Shown one piece after another: positions 6,821 through 14,062 of a stretch of 15,314 nucleotides of DNA (position 1 is the stretch's first letter; the number at the start of each line of letters is the position of its first letter). The translations under genes were made by a program, and so were the position numbers. The notes beneath the pieces were generated by a model. That model saw only the letters and a list, made by a program, of their open reading frames with translations, ran no database searches and was not told the DNA's origin. The stretch spans positions 1 to 15,314 of the forward strand of contig CALHQJ010000044.1 of NCBI GenBank assembly GCA_938036545.1. Direction: 5' to 3'. Source of the DNA: an uncultured Clostridium sp. Its GTDB lineage: Bacteria; Bacillota; Clostridia; Lachnospirales; Lachnospiraceae.

Positions 6821-8144
6821 CAATTGTTACCTGATATTCTAATTCAATATATGCATCTCGGCTGCATCTCTGCACTTTTACCGGAACAACAGCCCCTGCT
6901 TTCAGGTCATCTATCATCTCCCGCCAGTTCTGCCTGGTATCTACCGGAATGTTATTTACCTCCGTAATAATATCCCCTGGCTGAATCCCTGCCTGGTAAG
7001 CCGGCCCGTCATCAATGGCACGGTTCACATAAATCCCTGCCGGAATGCCTTCCTCTATCTGGCTTTCACTAACTGCCTGCCCCATAACGCCTATATAGGG
7101 AATAGCAATTCCGTTGGAAAGCTTTTCTAATATAGACTTATAATCTGATATGGTACGAACTGCAGATAACCTGCTGTTATCTATCTGGAAATCGCTGGTC
7201 ACCCAGCCTACCAGCTTCCTGTCACTGTCGATTAGAAACGTTCCCTTATTGGCGTTGCCAGGTACATCTACGTAAAAAATCTGACTGGTTCCATCTATAA
7301 TCTGAACATTTTCTCTCACATAAGATACTGCGCCAAATCCGCTGGACTGGGGATATCCTGCTGGACTTCCCACTGCAGTCAGCAAATCTCCCCGCTGGAC
7401 TGCGTACGAATTTCCCAGCTCCAGCACCTGAATCTGCTCCAGAGTTTTCTTTTCCAACGCTGCTATTTCAATGCTTACCACAGCCAAACCTGCTATGTGA
7501 TCCGTACTGATTACCTGTCCTGCAACCTCCTGTCCACCGCTTACTGTTATCTGAATAGAATCCATGCCAGTTACGGCATCTGCTACTGTTAAAATCAAAT
7601 ACTCGGTAGGGGTCTTGGCAATCACTGCACCAGAAAACTTTCCAGCTGTCTCTACTGGATTGTTAAATAAATCCGTCCGCTGCCTGACTGCTGTAATCGT
7701 CACTATCCCTCGTTCTGCCTCTTCCGCTCTTTTTTGAAGCGTTCCATAAAAAGCATCCCAGTCTTCCTCTCGAAATTCCAGCGTTTCCAGTTCTTTCCGA
7801 ACCACATTTTCTACCAGTTCTTCTGAAGAACCGGACTCTGTACAAGTCTCCCGTTCCGGAATGCTTTCCGCTTCTGTGGGCTGCAGCTCTGCGTCTGTCG
7901 GAATGGTTACCGATGTACTGGCCTCCGTCTCCTCTGCTAGGTATTCTTTTGCAAAAGGAGCCGTAATTACAAAGGTCACAGCGGCAATAATACCAAAAAA
8001 AGCCGCAGAAAACAAAAGGGCCAGGCCTTTTGCTGCCGCCTGCCTTTTTGTCATAGGTGGCTTTACAATCCGTTCTTTTATAAATTCACGTTTTTCTTCT
8101 GTGCTGTTCGCTTTTCTTTCATCAGGGCTGTTACTGTTCGGCAC
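6810..8144 (-). CDS. HtrA-like membrane protein with PDZ domain and no catalytic triad
   Basis: A 444-residue protein. Residues 1-38 are charged and cytosolic, 39-63 form one membrane helix, and an acidic Glu/Thr/Ser-rich stretch (about 68-125) follows outside. A trypsin-like S1C fold (about 145-335) and a PDZ domain (about 349-440, GIQPGDIITEVNNIPV) complete it. The architecture is that of HtrA/DegP-type surface proteases. The triad is gone: where active enzymes have T-N-x-H-V-V this has TVADAV (Asp189 for His), the DLAVL element is GLAVV (Gly219 for Asp), and GNSGGPL is GNANKGTF (Ala298 for Ser). It is therefore probably a non-proteolytic binding or regulatory protein at the cell surface. 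The start is GTG, well supported by AAGGAGG 7 bases before it. It is the first gene of the operon with yhaM and rlmCD. The fold call is firm; the lack of activity is inferred from residue alignment by eye. Confidence 0.85.
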   Translation of the reverse strand: MPNSNSPDERKANSTEEKREFIKERIVKPPMTKRQAAAKGLALLFSAAFFGIIAAVTFVITAPFAKEYLAEETEASTSVTIPTDAELQPTEAESIPERETCTESGSSEELVENVVRKELETLEFREEDWDAFYGTLQKRAEEAERGIVTITAVRQRTDLFNNPVETAGKFSGAVIAKTPTEYLILTVADAVTGMDSIQITVSGGQEVAGQVISTDHIAGLAVVSIEIAALEKKTLEQIQVLELGNSYAVQRGDLLTAVGSPAGYPQSSGFGAVSYVRENVQIIDGTSQIFYVDVPGNANKGTFLIDSDRKLVGWVTSDFQIDNSRLSAVRTISDYKSILEKLSNGIAIPYIGVMGQAVSESQIEEGIPAGIYVNRAIDDGPAYQAGIQPGDIITEVNNIPVDTRQNWREMIDDLKAGAVVPVKVQRCSRDAYIELEYQVTIGAR

Positions 8145-8174
8145 AATATTACCTCCTTCAGACGGCCTATTTCT

Positions 8175-8203
8175 ATTATAAGGTTTTCACGGTTTTTATG
8201 CAA
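8175..8203 (-). promoter_or_regulatory. Promoter of the HtrA-like/yhaM/rlmCD operon
   Basis: On the minus strand TTGCAT (8198-8203), 17 bases, then TATAAT (8175-8180): a near-perfect sigma-A promoter. It lies 31 bases upstream of the GTG start and is followed by AAGGAGG. Confidence 0.75.
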
Positions 8204-8230
8204 GAAAAAGATAGTAAATAAAAAATTTTA

Positions 8231-8239
8231 TGGTATACT
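8231..8239 (+). promoter_or_regulatory. Extended -10 promoter of mutS2
   Basis: TGGTATACT (8231-8239) fits the extended -10 form TGnTATAAT with one change. No -35 is evident at the expected place. It sits 26 bases before the mutS2 ATG, and GGAGG (8255-8259) follows. Confidence 0.55.
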
Positions 8240-8264
8240 TTATACAAGTGAATTGGAGGTTTTT

Positions 8265-10649
8265 ATGAATCAAAAAGCATTACAGATTTTAGAATACAAT
8301 AAGATAACTGCACAGCTTGCAGAGTATGCTTCTTCTCCTTTAGGAAAAGCCCTCTGCCAGTCTCTGCTTCCCTCTTCCAGTTTAGAAGAGATTGTACAGA
8401 ACCAGACCGAAACGACAGACGCATTAACCAGAGTCCGCCAAAAAGGCAGCATCTCTTTTTCCGGAGTCCGCAATATTTTAGATTCCTTAAAGCGTCTGGA
8501 AATCGGCAGCTCCCTGGGGATTTCCGAGCTGCTCTGCATCAGCTCCCAGCTGACTGTGGCCGCCAGGGCAAAATCCTATGGACGCCACGAAGATTCTGAG
8601 CTTCCCGACGATTCTCTGGAAGAAATGTTTAAGGCCTTAGAGCCCCTGACTCCTTTAAATACGGAAATCAAACGGTGTATTCTTTCAGAGGACGAAATCA
8701 GCGACGACGCCAGTCCTGGCCTTCGCCATGTAAGACGGCAGATGCGTGGAATTGGAGACAAGATCCATACCCAGTTAAACTCTATTTTAAATTCCAGCAG
8801 AACCTATCTCCAGGACGCCGTTATTACCATGCGGGACGGACGCTATTGCCTTCCGGTAAAAGCGGAACACAAAAATCAGGTTTCCGGTATGGTTCACGAC
8901 CAGTCGGCTACTGGTTCTACATTATTTATTGAGCCTATGGCTATTATTAAGCTGAATAATGATCTGCGGGAACTGGAAATTCAGGAGAAGAAAGAAATCG
9001 AAGCAGTGCTGGCTGATTTAAGCAATCAGACGGCGCCCTATACTGAAGAGCTCCGGACCAACCAGACTATTTTATCTCAGTTGGATTTCATCTTTGCCAA
9101 AGCCGCTTTATCCCGCCATTATAAAGGCAGCGAGCCTAAATTTAACAACAAAGGCTTTATCCATATTAAGGATGGACGCCACCCCTTGTTAGACCCTCAG
9201 AAAGTAGTTCCCATTACTATCCGCCTGGGCGATGAATTCGACCTGTTGATCGTTACCGGTCCAAATACCGGCGGCAAGACGGTTTCTTTAAAAACAGTAG
9301 GACTCTTTACTTTGATGGGACAGGCCGGCCTTCACATTCCTGCCTTTGACGGTTCGGAGCTGGCCGTATTTAACGAGGTCTTTGCTGATATTGGAGACGA
9401 ACAAAGCATCGAGCAGAGCCTCAGTACCTTTTCTGCTCACATGACCAATATCGTCCATATTTTGGAAAAAGCCGATCCCCAATCTCTCTGCCTCTTTGAC
9501 GAGCTGGGAGCCGGAACTGACCCTACAGAGGGCGCGGCCTTGGCCATTGCCATACTGTCCTTCCTTCACAATATGAAGTGCCGGACTATGGCCACCACCC
9601 ATTACAGCGAATTAAAGGTATTTGCCCTCTCTGCTCCTGGCGTGGAAAATGCCTGCTGTGAATTTAACGTAGAGACCCTGCGACCGACTTACCGCCTTCT
9701 CATAGGAATCCCAGGCAAAAGTAATGCATTTGCCATTTCCAAAAAGCTGGGTCTTCCCAATTATATTATTGAAGACGCTAAGACCCACATTGAAAGCGGG
9801 GACGAAGACTTTGAAGACCTGCTGGCCCATTTGGAAGAAAGCAGGCTGACCATTGAAAAAGAACAGGATGAGATTGCTTCTTACAAAAAAGAAATCGCCC
9901 AGTTAAAGGCCCGGCTGACCCAAAAAGAGGAGCGGTTGGAGGAACGGCGTGAAAAACTGATCCGCAGCGCTTCCGAAGAAGCCCAGAGAATCTTGCAGGA
10001 AGCCAAAGATACAGCCGATCAGACCATTAAAAATATTAATAAACTGGCCTCCCAGTCCGGCATTGATCATAAGGCACTGGAAGCGGAGCGCACCCGTCTC
10101 CGTGATAAATTAAAAGATACGGATCAGCGGCTGGCTATTAAACAAAAAGGTCCGAAACAGACCATTTCACCGAAAAAGCTAAAAATTGGAGACGGCGTTA
10201 AAGTGCTTACCATGAATTTAAAGGGTACCGTCAGCACCCTTCCCAATGCCAAAGGTGATTTATATGTCCAGATGGGCATTCTCCGGTCATTGGTAAATAT
10301 TAAAGATTTGGAACTTTTAAACGAACAGGACATCTCTGGCCCGACTCTGGAACCCAAACGGGCCAATACCGGAAGCGGAAAGATTAAAATGAGCAAATCC
10401 GCTTCTATCTCGCCAGAAGTAAATCTAATTGGCATGACCGTAGACGAAGCAATTCCTGTCCTAGATAAATATTTAGACGACGCTTATCTGGCACACCTTC
10501 CTCAGGTCCGAGTAGTTCACGGACGTGGAACCGGCGCTTTAAAGGCTGGCGTTCATAAACACCTGAAACGTTTAAAATATGTAAAAGACTTCCGTTTAGG
10601 CGAATTTGGTGAAGGCGATACCGGCGTTACAATCGTTACATTTAAGTAA
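8265..10649 (+). CDS. mutS2: MutS2 family ATPase / endonuclease
   Basis: A 794-residue homologue of Bacillus MutS2 (about 785 residues). MutS2 binds branched DNA and has been linked to suppression of recombination and to rescue of collided ribosomes; it lacks the mismatch-reading domain of MutS1. The core and clamp region is about 1-310. The ABC ATPase has Walker A GPNTGGKT (332-339), STFSAHM and Walker B DELGAGTDPTEGAA (from D412). A long Glu/Lys-rich coiled coil spans about 515-630. A KOW-like region precedes the C-terminal Smr domain (about 720-794), which has HGRGTGAL (H752). The Smr motif usually written LDLR reads VNLIG here, as far as I recall not rare in Clostridia. The ATG at 8265 is chosen over an in-frame TTG that lies inside the ribosome binding site. 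The response regulator follows after 9 bp. Confidence 0.95.
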   Translation: MNQKALQILEYNKITAQLAEYASSPLGKALCQSLLPSSSLEEIVQNQTETTDALTRVRQKGSISFSGVRNILDSLKRLEIGSSLGISELLCISSQLTVAARAKSYGRHEDSELPDDSLEEMFKALEPLTPLNTEIKRCILSEDEISDDASPGLRHVRRQMRGIGDKIHTQLNSILNSSRTYLQDAVITMRDGRYCLPVKAEHKNQVSGMVHDQSATGSTLFIEPMAIIKLNNDLRELEIQEKKEIEAVLADLSNQTAPYTEELRTNQTILSQLDFIFAKAALSRHYKGSEPKFNNKGFIHIKDGRHPLLDPQKVVPITIRLGDEFDLLIVTGPNTGGKTVSLKTVGLFTLMGQAGLHIPAFDGSELAVFNEVFADIGDEQSIEQSLSTFSAHMTNIVHILEKADPQSLCLFDELGAGTDPTEGAALAIAILSFLHNMKCRTMATTHYSELKVFALSAPGVENACCEFNVETLRPTYRLLIGIPGKSNAFAISKKLGLPNYIIEDAKTHIESGDEDFEDLLAHLEESRLTIEKEQDEIASYKKEIAQLKARLTQKEERLEERREKLIRSASEEAQRILQEAKDTADQTIKNINKLASQSGIDHKALEAERTRLRDKLKDTDQRLAIKQKGPKQTISPKKLKIGDGVKVLTMNLKGTVSTLPNAKGDLYVQMGILRSLVNIKDLELLNEQDISGPTLEPKRANTGSGKIKMSKSASISPEVNLIGMTVDEAIPVLDKYLDDAYLAHLPQVRVVHGRGTGALKAGVHKHLKRLKYVKDFRLGEFGEGDTGVTIVTFK

Positions 10650-10658
10650 GGAGGCATT

Positions 10659-11081
10659 ATGGCAGAAAAACAGAAAATACTGATTGTAGATGATGACGCC
10701 AATATTGCAGAGCTGATTTCTCTGTATTTGGAAAAAGAATGTTTTGAAACTCGGATTGTAGGAGACGGCGAGGAAGCCCTTCAGGTATTTCCCATTTTTA
10801 AACCAAACCTGATCCTGCTGGATCTGATGCTGCCTGGGATTGACGGCTACCAGGTCTGCAGGGAAGTCCGCAGTTCCTCTCAAGTTCCGATTATCATGCT
10901 GTCCGCCAAGGGCGAAATCTTCGATAAGGTTTTAGGCCTAGAGTTAGGGGCCGATGATTATATGATCAAACCTTTTGACTCCAAAGAACTGGTAGCCAGG
11001 GTTAAGGCTGTTCTCCGGCGCTATCAGGCAGCACCCGCTCCTGCCTCTCCTACCCTGGAACACGCTTGCAATAGATTCTGA
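10659..11081 (+). CDS. OmpR/PhoB-type response regulator, cut off after the receiver domain
   Basis: A complete receiver domain (about 1-123) has acidic pocket DDD (11-13), phosphoacceptor Asp55 in LILLDLMLPG, Ser82 (IIMLSAK) and Lys104 (MIKPFD). The linker LRRYQAAPAPA (about 119-129) is typical of the OmpR/PhoB subfamily, whose members are about 230 residues and end in a winged-helix DNA-binding domain. Here the frame leaves the family around residue 130-135 and stops at 140 (SPTLEHACNRF). The last few residues come from the unrelated DNA beyond the join. The intact gene would respond to a membrane histidine kinase, probably encoded just downstream in the true genome. A strong TAAGGAGG overlaps the mutS2 stop, so the two are cotranscribed. 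Confidence 0.88.
   Translation: MAEKQKILIVDDDANIAELISLYLEKECFETRIVGDGEEALQVFPIFKPNLILLDLMLPGIDGYQVCREVRSSSQVPIIMLSAKGEIFDKVLGLELGADDYMIKPFDSKELVARVKAVLRRYQAAPAPASPTLEHACNRF
11040..11067. other. Join between two unrelated DNA segments
   Basis: Left of here the DNA is Clostridia-like and encodes the response regulator linker. Right of here it is A/T-richer and encodes, in another frame, the middle of a U32-like protein. No start codon or ribosome binding site exists for the latter: its frame runs back to a TAG at 10993-10995 without an ATG. Neither insertion-sequence ends, integrase nor tRNA are visible at the join. The exact base cannot be fixed by eye. Confidence 0.75.
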
Positions 11082-11132
11082 CAACTTACCTTGGTGTGCG
11101 GAGGATATTAAAAAGCTCAATGCAATAGATTC
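11067..11132. repeat. Two copies of a 12-bp direct repeat just right of the join
   Basis: TGCAATAGATTC occurs at 11067-11078 and at 11121-11132. The spacing is 54 bp, so both copies read AIDS in the U32-like frame. The first copy lies at the join itself, so a repeat-driven misassembly or recombination is possible. Chance is also possible. Confidence 0.5.
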
Positions 11133-12306
11133 CGTTGTTATCAAAGGGAAATTTGCAACATCAAAAGAAATACTCGAAGGAATAGAGCTTGTTGAAAAAA
11201 TTCTGGCAAAACCTAAGGTCTTTAAAAACCAGAAACTGCCTTTTAAACATGTAAGAAAAAGCATTTATCAGACAAACCACTTTTCGGGCGAAATGATGAG
11301 CGCGCAGGGGTCTGACTTCAAATTTTCCAGAAACATTCAAAAATTTGAATGGGAAAACAGACGCCCGAGATTGAAAAAAGATTTTGACTACAGTACTCTC
11401 AATATTCCTCGTATTAATTTAAGGCTTTCATCGATAGGGCAGATAAACGAAATAAAGAAATTCTGCGCAAAACTGGGTTTCAACCCTATTTACAGTATCG
11501 AATACGGAGAAATCTTAAACACAGCTGATTTATCAAAAAGCAGTTTTAATGAAATAATTACAAAGGTTAAAAAGTTTTGTTTTAATTACGGAATAAAACT
11601 CCAGCTAAGCACGCCGAGGATTCTTATTGAGCGTGATTTTGACAGGGTGTATGAATATGTAAAAAACCTTTGTCTGACAGAGCCCGTTCCATCGTCAATC
11701 ATTATCAACAACATTGGCTATTTGTGGGCATTCATCAACGATGACGAGCTTCACCGCATACCTGTGGAAATCGGACAGGGAATAAACCTTTTAAACAGCA
11801 TGTCCATAAAATGTTTAAACAATCTACATCCAATAGACACCGTGGATTTCAGCACTTTTGAAAAGAGTATAAACATCAAAAACTGCATAAAAAAAATCAA
11901 AAACCTTATACCCAACAGAAAGCTCACTATTGCAGGCAACATAAGGGTTCCATCACTTGGATTGTGCCCTTTGAACAATGACAGCGCGATTGTATCACGT
12001 TTGTCATGCAAAGCACCCTGTCACAACGGGAATTACGCGCTTAAAGACCCGTCTTTGAAAAAAGTACTCCCGTTTGTAGTAGATGGTTTTTGCAGAATGC
12101 ACATGTTCCAGGATTACATTTTGCACATGTATGAATATGTTCCAAAGCTTGAACAGATAGGCATAAACGAGTTTGTAATAGACCTTTCGGATCTACCGCC
12201 AAAGTATGTGAGCATTCTTTTAACCCACTTTTTAAATACTCTTGCAGGTTTTGAAAAGCCTTGTAAAGATACTATAAACGAATACTGCATTCAGGAACTG
12301 GGGTAA
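11068..12306 (+). CDS. U32 peptidase-like protein, 5' end missing
   Basis: About 412 residues are visible, starting inside the protein because the left end is lost at the join. The C-terminal half resembles the U32 family (YhbU/UbiU/UbiV/RlhA relatives), which act as hydroxylases or accessory proteins with an Fe-S cluster rather than as classical peptidases. The matching part runs from GLCPLNN (Cys at 11965-11967) through SRLSCKAPCHNG and YALKD to DGFCRMH. It supplies four cysteines in the order expected for a U32 cluster. The N-terminal part (GKFATSKEILEGIELVEKIL onward) fits the TIM-barrel type but has no motif I can name. The substrate is unknown. An ATG at 11293 would be picked by a gene finder, but coding sequence clearly extends before it. 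It converges on hldC. Confidence 0.7.
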   Translation, partial: AIDSDNLPWCAEDIKKLNAIDSVVIKGKFATSKEILEGIELVEKILAKPKVFKNQKLPFKHVRKSIYQTNHFSGEMMSAQGSDFKFSRNIQKFEWENRRPRLKKDFDYSTLNIPRINLRLSSIGQINEIKKFCAKLGFNPIYSIEYGEILNTADLSKSSFNEIITKVKKFCFNYGIKLQLSTPRILIERDFDRVYEYVKNLCLTEPVPSSIIINNIGYLWAFINDDELHRIPVEIGQGINLLNSMSIKCLNNLHPIDTVDFSTFEKSINIKNCIKKIKNLIPNRKLTIAGNIRVPSLGLCPLNNDSAIVSRLSCKAPCHNGNYALKDPSLKKVLPFVVDGFCRMHMFQDYILHMYEYVPKLEQIGINEFVIDLSDLPPKYVSILLTHFLNTLAGFEKPCKDTINEYCIQELG

Positions 12307-12314
12307 CAATAATG

Positions 12315-12514
12315 TTTTTTGCTTTATGCGTACAAAGCAAAGTATATTAATTTTTCTAGCTCGACTCCGCTGCGCGGCGCGCGGCACGCAGTGCCGCAGA
12401 AAAAAGCTTGAAAAGTGAGGGAATAATAGTTTTACTTTAGAGTGACTTAAAATGCGAAGCATTTTTCGGAACGGCAAAGTGAAACTATTGTTTCCGAACG
12501 CCTAAAGCAAAAAA
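12315..12514. repeat. 200-bp element with 17-bp terminal inverted repeats and nested stems
   Basis: The ends pair as TTTTTTGCTTTATGCGT (12315-12331) against the reverse complement of 12498-12514, 16 of 17 bases. Inside are GCGGCAC (12381-12387)/GTGCCGC (12391-12397); a 14-bp stem 12425-12438/12476-12489 with one G-U pair; and AAAATGC (12449-12455)/GCATTTT (12459-12465). TTTGCTTT (12318-12325) can also pair locally with AAAGCAAA (12334-12341), competing with the outer stem. A G/C-rich block (about 12359-12400) stands out from A/T-rich surroundings. It fills the gap between two convergent genes. It may be a MITE-like element, a structured RNA or a complex two-way terminator. No clear target-site duplication is seen. 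Confidence 0.65.
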
Positions 12515-12545
12515 GCCAAAAAACTACATAATAAATATTATTAAT

Positions 12546-13028
12546 CTATTTACAAATACCCTGTGCACCGATTTTTTTGATTACATTTGTTGTGGATTGT
12601 CCTTCAACAAAACTGATAAACTCTACTCTGCCTCCATTAGCAAGGATTATCTTTGCCTCCGGAAGAGTTTCCAGGGTATAATCAGCACCTTTTGTATGCA
12701 CATCGGGTTTTATTTCGCCCAAAAGCCCCTCTGGTGAAGATTCATCAAACAAAACAACATAATCCACACACGCCAGCGCACAAAGAATCTCGGCTCTGTC
12801 GTTTTCATTGTTAATGGGACGATCCGGCCCTTTGATTTTCTTTACTGAAACATCGGAATTGAGACAAACTATCATCTTGTCTGCAAAAGTTTTTGTTTTT
12901 TGAAGATAACGCACATGTCCGACATGGAGAATATCAAAGCATCCGTTTGTGGTAACAACGGTTTTTCCCTGAGTTTTTAAATCATTTAACAGCTGCGGGA
13001 GGTCTTCTCTTTTAACAATTTGTCCCAT
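12546..13028 (-). CDS. hldC: D-glycero-beta-D-manno-heptose 1-phosphate adenylyltransferase
   Basis: A 160-residue nucleotidyltransferase that makes ADP-heptose from heptose 1-phosphate and ATP, for the inner core of LPS. The cytidylyltransferase-type motif NGCFDILHVGH has the catalytic HxGH (H35, H38). SVKKIKGPDRPIN (61-73), TKGADY (112-117) and the STT nucleotide loop (145-147) are all present and usual for HldC/RfaE2. It matches the C-terminal domain of the fused HldE, so kinase and transferase are separate genes here. Its ATG overlaps the hldA stop by one base (TAATG), so translation is coupled. The presence of this gene implies a Gram-negative envelope, in conflict with the left part of the window. 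Confidence 0.93.
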   Translation of the reverse strand: MGQIVKREDLPQLLNDLKTQGKTVVTTNGCFDILHVGHVRYLQKTKTFADKMIVCLNSDVSVKKIKGPDRPINNENDRAEILCALACVDYVVLFDESSPEGLLGEIKPDVHTKGADYTLETLPEAKIILANGGRVEFISFVEGQSTTNVIKKIGAQGICK

Positions 13029-14041
13029 TATTTTGACGCCCCCTGCTGGTTTGCATTGTTGTATGCAACTTCGATAATTTCTTTTAACTGAACGGGTTTA
13101 ATTGCAAAAGTACCGACTTTTCTTACAGCCGCAGCAGCAGCGTAGTTTGCGAGCTCAATAGCCTCTTCATAGTTAAAATCAGAACCAGCAAGAGCCAGAG
13201 CAAGCATTGCAACAAACGAACCGCCTGCACCTGTAGCATCAACAACCTCTGTAGAAAAAGACTCCAGATACAACTCATCCGCACCGTCATAGTAATAAAC
13301 ACCGTTGGCGCTTCTTGTAATAATCACTTTATCAGCAATCTTACGTAAAGCTTCTGCTATCTTTTTCACAGGTTTTGTTCTCGAAGATTTTGTTGCAATA
13401 AGCGCCTCATCCATGTTGGGAACAAGAACATCCACTCCCTGATATTTTGAAAAATCACTGCCTTTAGGGTCCATGACAACTGTTTTATCATGGCGATTAG
13501 CCAGTTTTACAATATCTTTTATCAAAGAAGGAGTCAAAACGCTGATTATGTAATCTGAAAGAACAATCAAATCAACTTCGTCAATAACCTTTTCAATATT
13601 GGCAAAGATGGCTTTTGAAATATCTTTTGCCACAGGGTCTAAAGACTCATTGTCCACACGTGCAAGGTGTTTGTTATTCTGCGCAATCAGCCTTGTTTTA
13701 ACTGTTGTGGGGCGTGTTTTATCTTTCAGGATAAATTCTGTATCAATTTTATTTTTTTTGAGAATATCCATGATAACACCGCTATAAAGGTCATCACCAA
13801 TAACCCCCATCAGTATAGCCTTGGCACCCATTGCTGCAATGTTGTTGGCAACGTTGGCTGCACCGCCCAGAAGATAAGTCTTTCTTTTAACTTCAAGTAT
13901 AGGCACAGGGGCTTCGGGAGATTTTCGGTTTGCCATGCCCCAGAGATATTCGTCAAGGATTATGTCACCGACAACAAGTATTTTTGATTCGTTAAACTTG
14001 CCGATTAAGCCGAACAATTTGTTTTTTAGAGTTTTATTCAT
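13028..14041 (-). CDS. hldA: HldA-like heptose 7-phosphate kinase, catalytic Asp missing
   Basis: A 337-residue PfkB/ribokinase-family protein, homologous to the kinase domain of HldE/RfaE, which phosphorylates D-glycero-D-manno-heptose 7-phosphate at C1. Family signs are GDIILDEYLWG (25-35), RKSPEAPVP (39-47), GGAANVANN (59-67), DPKGSDFSKY (191-200) and PNMDEA (208-213). Two conserved active-site stretches differ. The ATP/anion-hole motif GAGD, whose Asp is the catalytic base, reads GAGG (Gly274; codon GGT where GAT is expected). The segment usually written SDYxKG reads SDYIIS (162-167). The rest is full length and undamaged. It may be a pseudokinase, a kinase with shifted chemistry, or a sequencing variant. 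It has an AAGGAA site before the ATG, 21 bp from the surA-like stop, and is coupled to hldC. Confidence 0.88.
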   Translation of the reverse strand: MNKTLKNKLFGLIGKFNESKILVVGDIILDEYLWGMANRKSPEAPVPILEVKRKTYLLGGAANVANNIAAMGAKAILMGVIGDDLYSGVIMDILKKNKIDTEFILKDKTRPTTVKTRLIAQNNKHLARVDNESLDPVAKDISKAIFANIEKVIDEVDLIVLSDYIISVLTPSLIKDIVKLANRHDKTVVMDPKGSDFSKYQGVDVLVPNMDEALIATKSSRTKPVKKIAEALRKIADKVIITRSANGVYYYDGADELYLESFSTEVVDATGAGGSFVAMLALALAGSDFNYEEAIELANYAAAAAVRKVGTFAIKPVQLKEIIEVAYNNANQQGASK

Positions 14042-14062
14042 ATCTTATTCCTTCAAGTAAGA

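Noticed and set aside
11293..12306. Taking the ATG at 11293 as the true start of the U32-like protein
   Set aside because: The frame stays open and protein-like back to about 11068, and no ribosome binding site precedes 11293.
12232..12477. 81-codon minus-strand frame across the inverted-repeat element
   Set aside because: It overlaps the U32-like gene end and the stem-rich element, with no start signal and low-complexity sequence.
12315..12514. CRISPR array or insertion sequence
   Set aside because: There are no regularly spaced repeats and no transposase frame; only inverted repeats are present.
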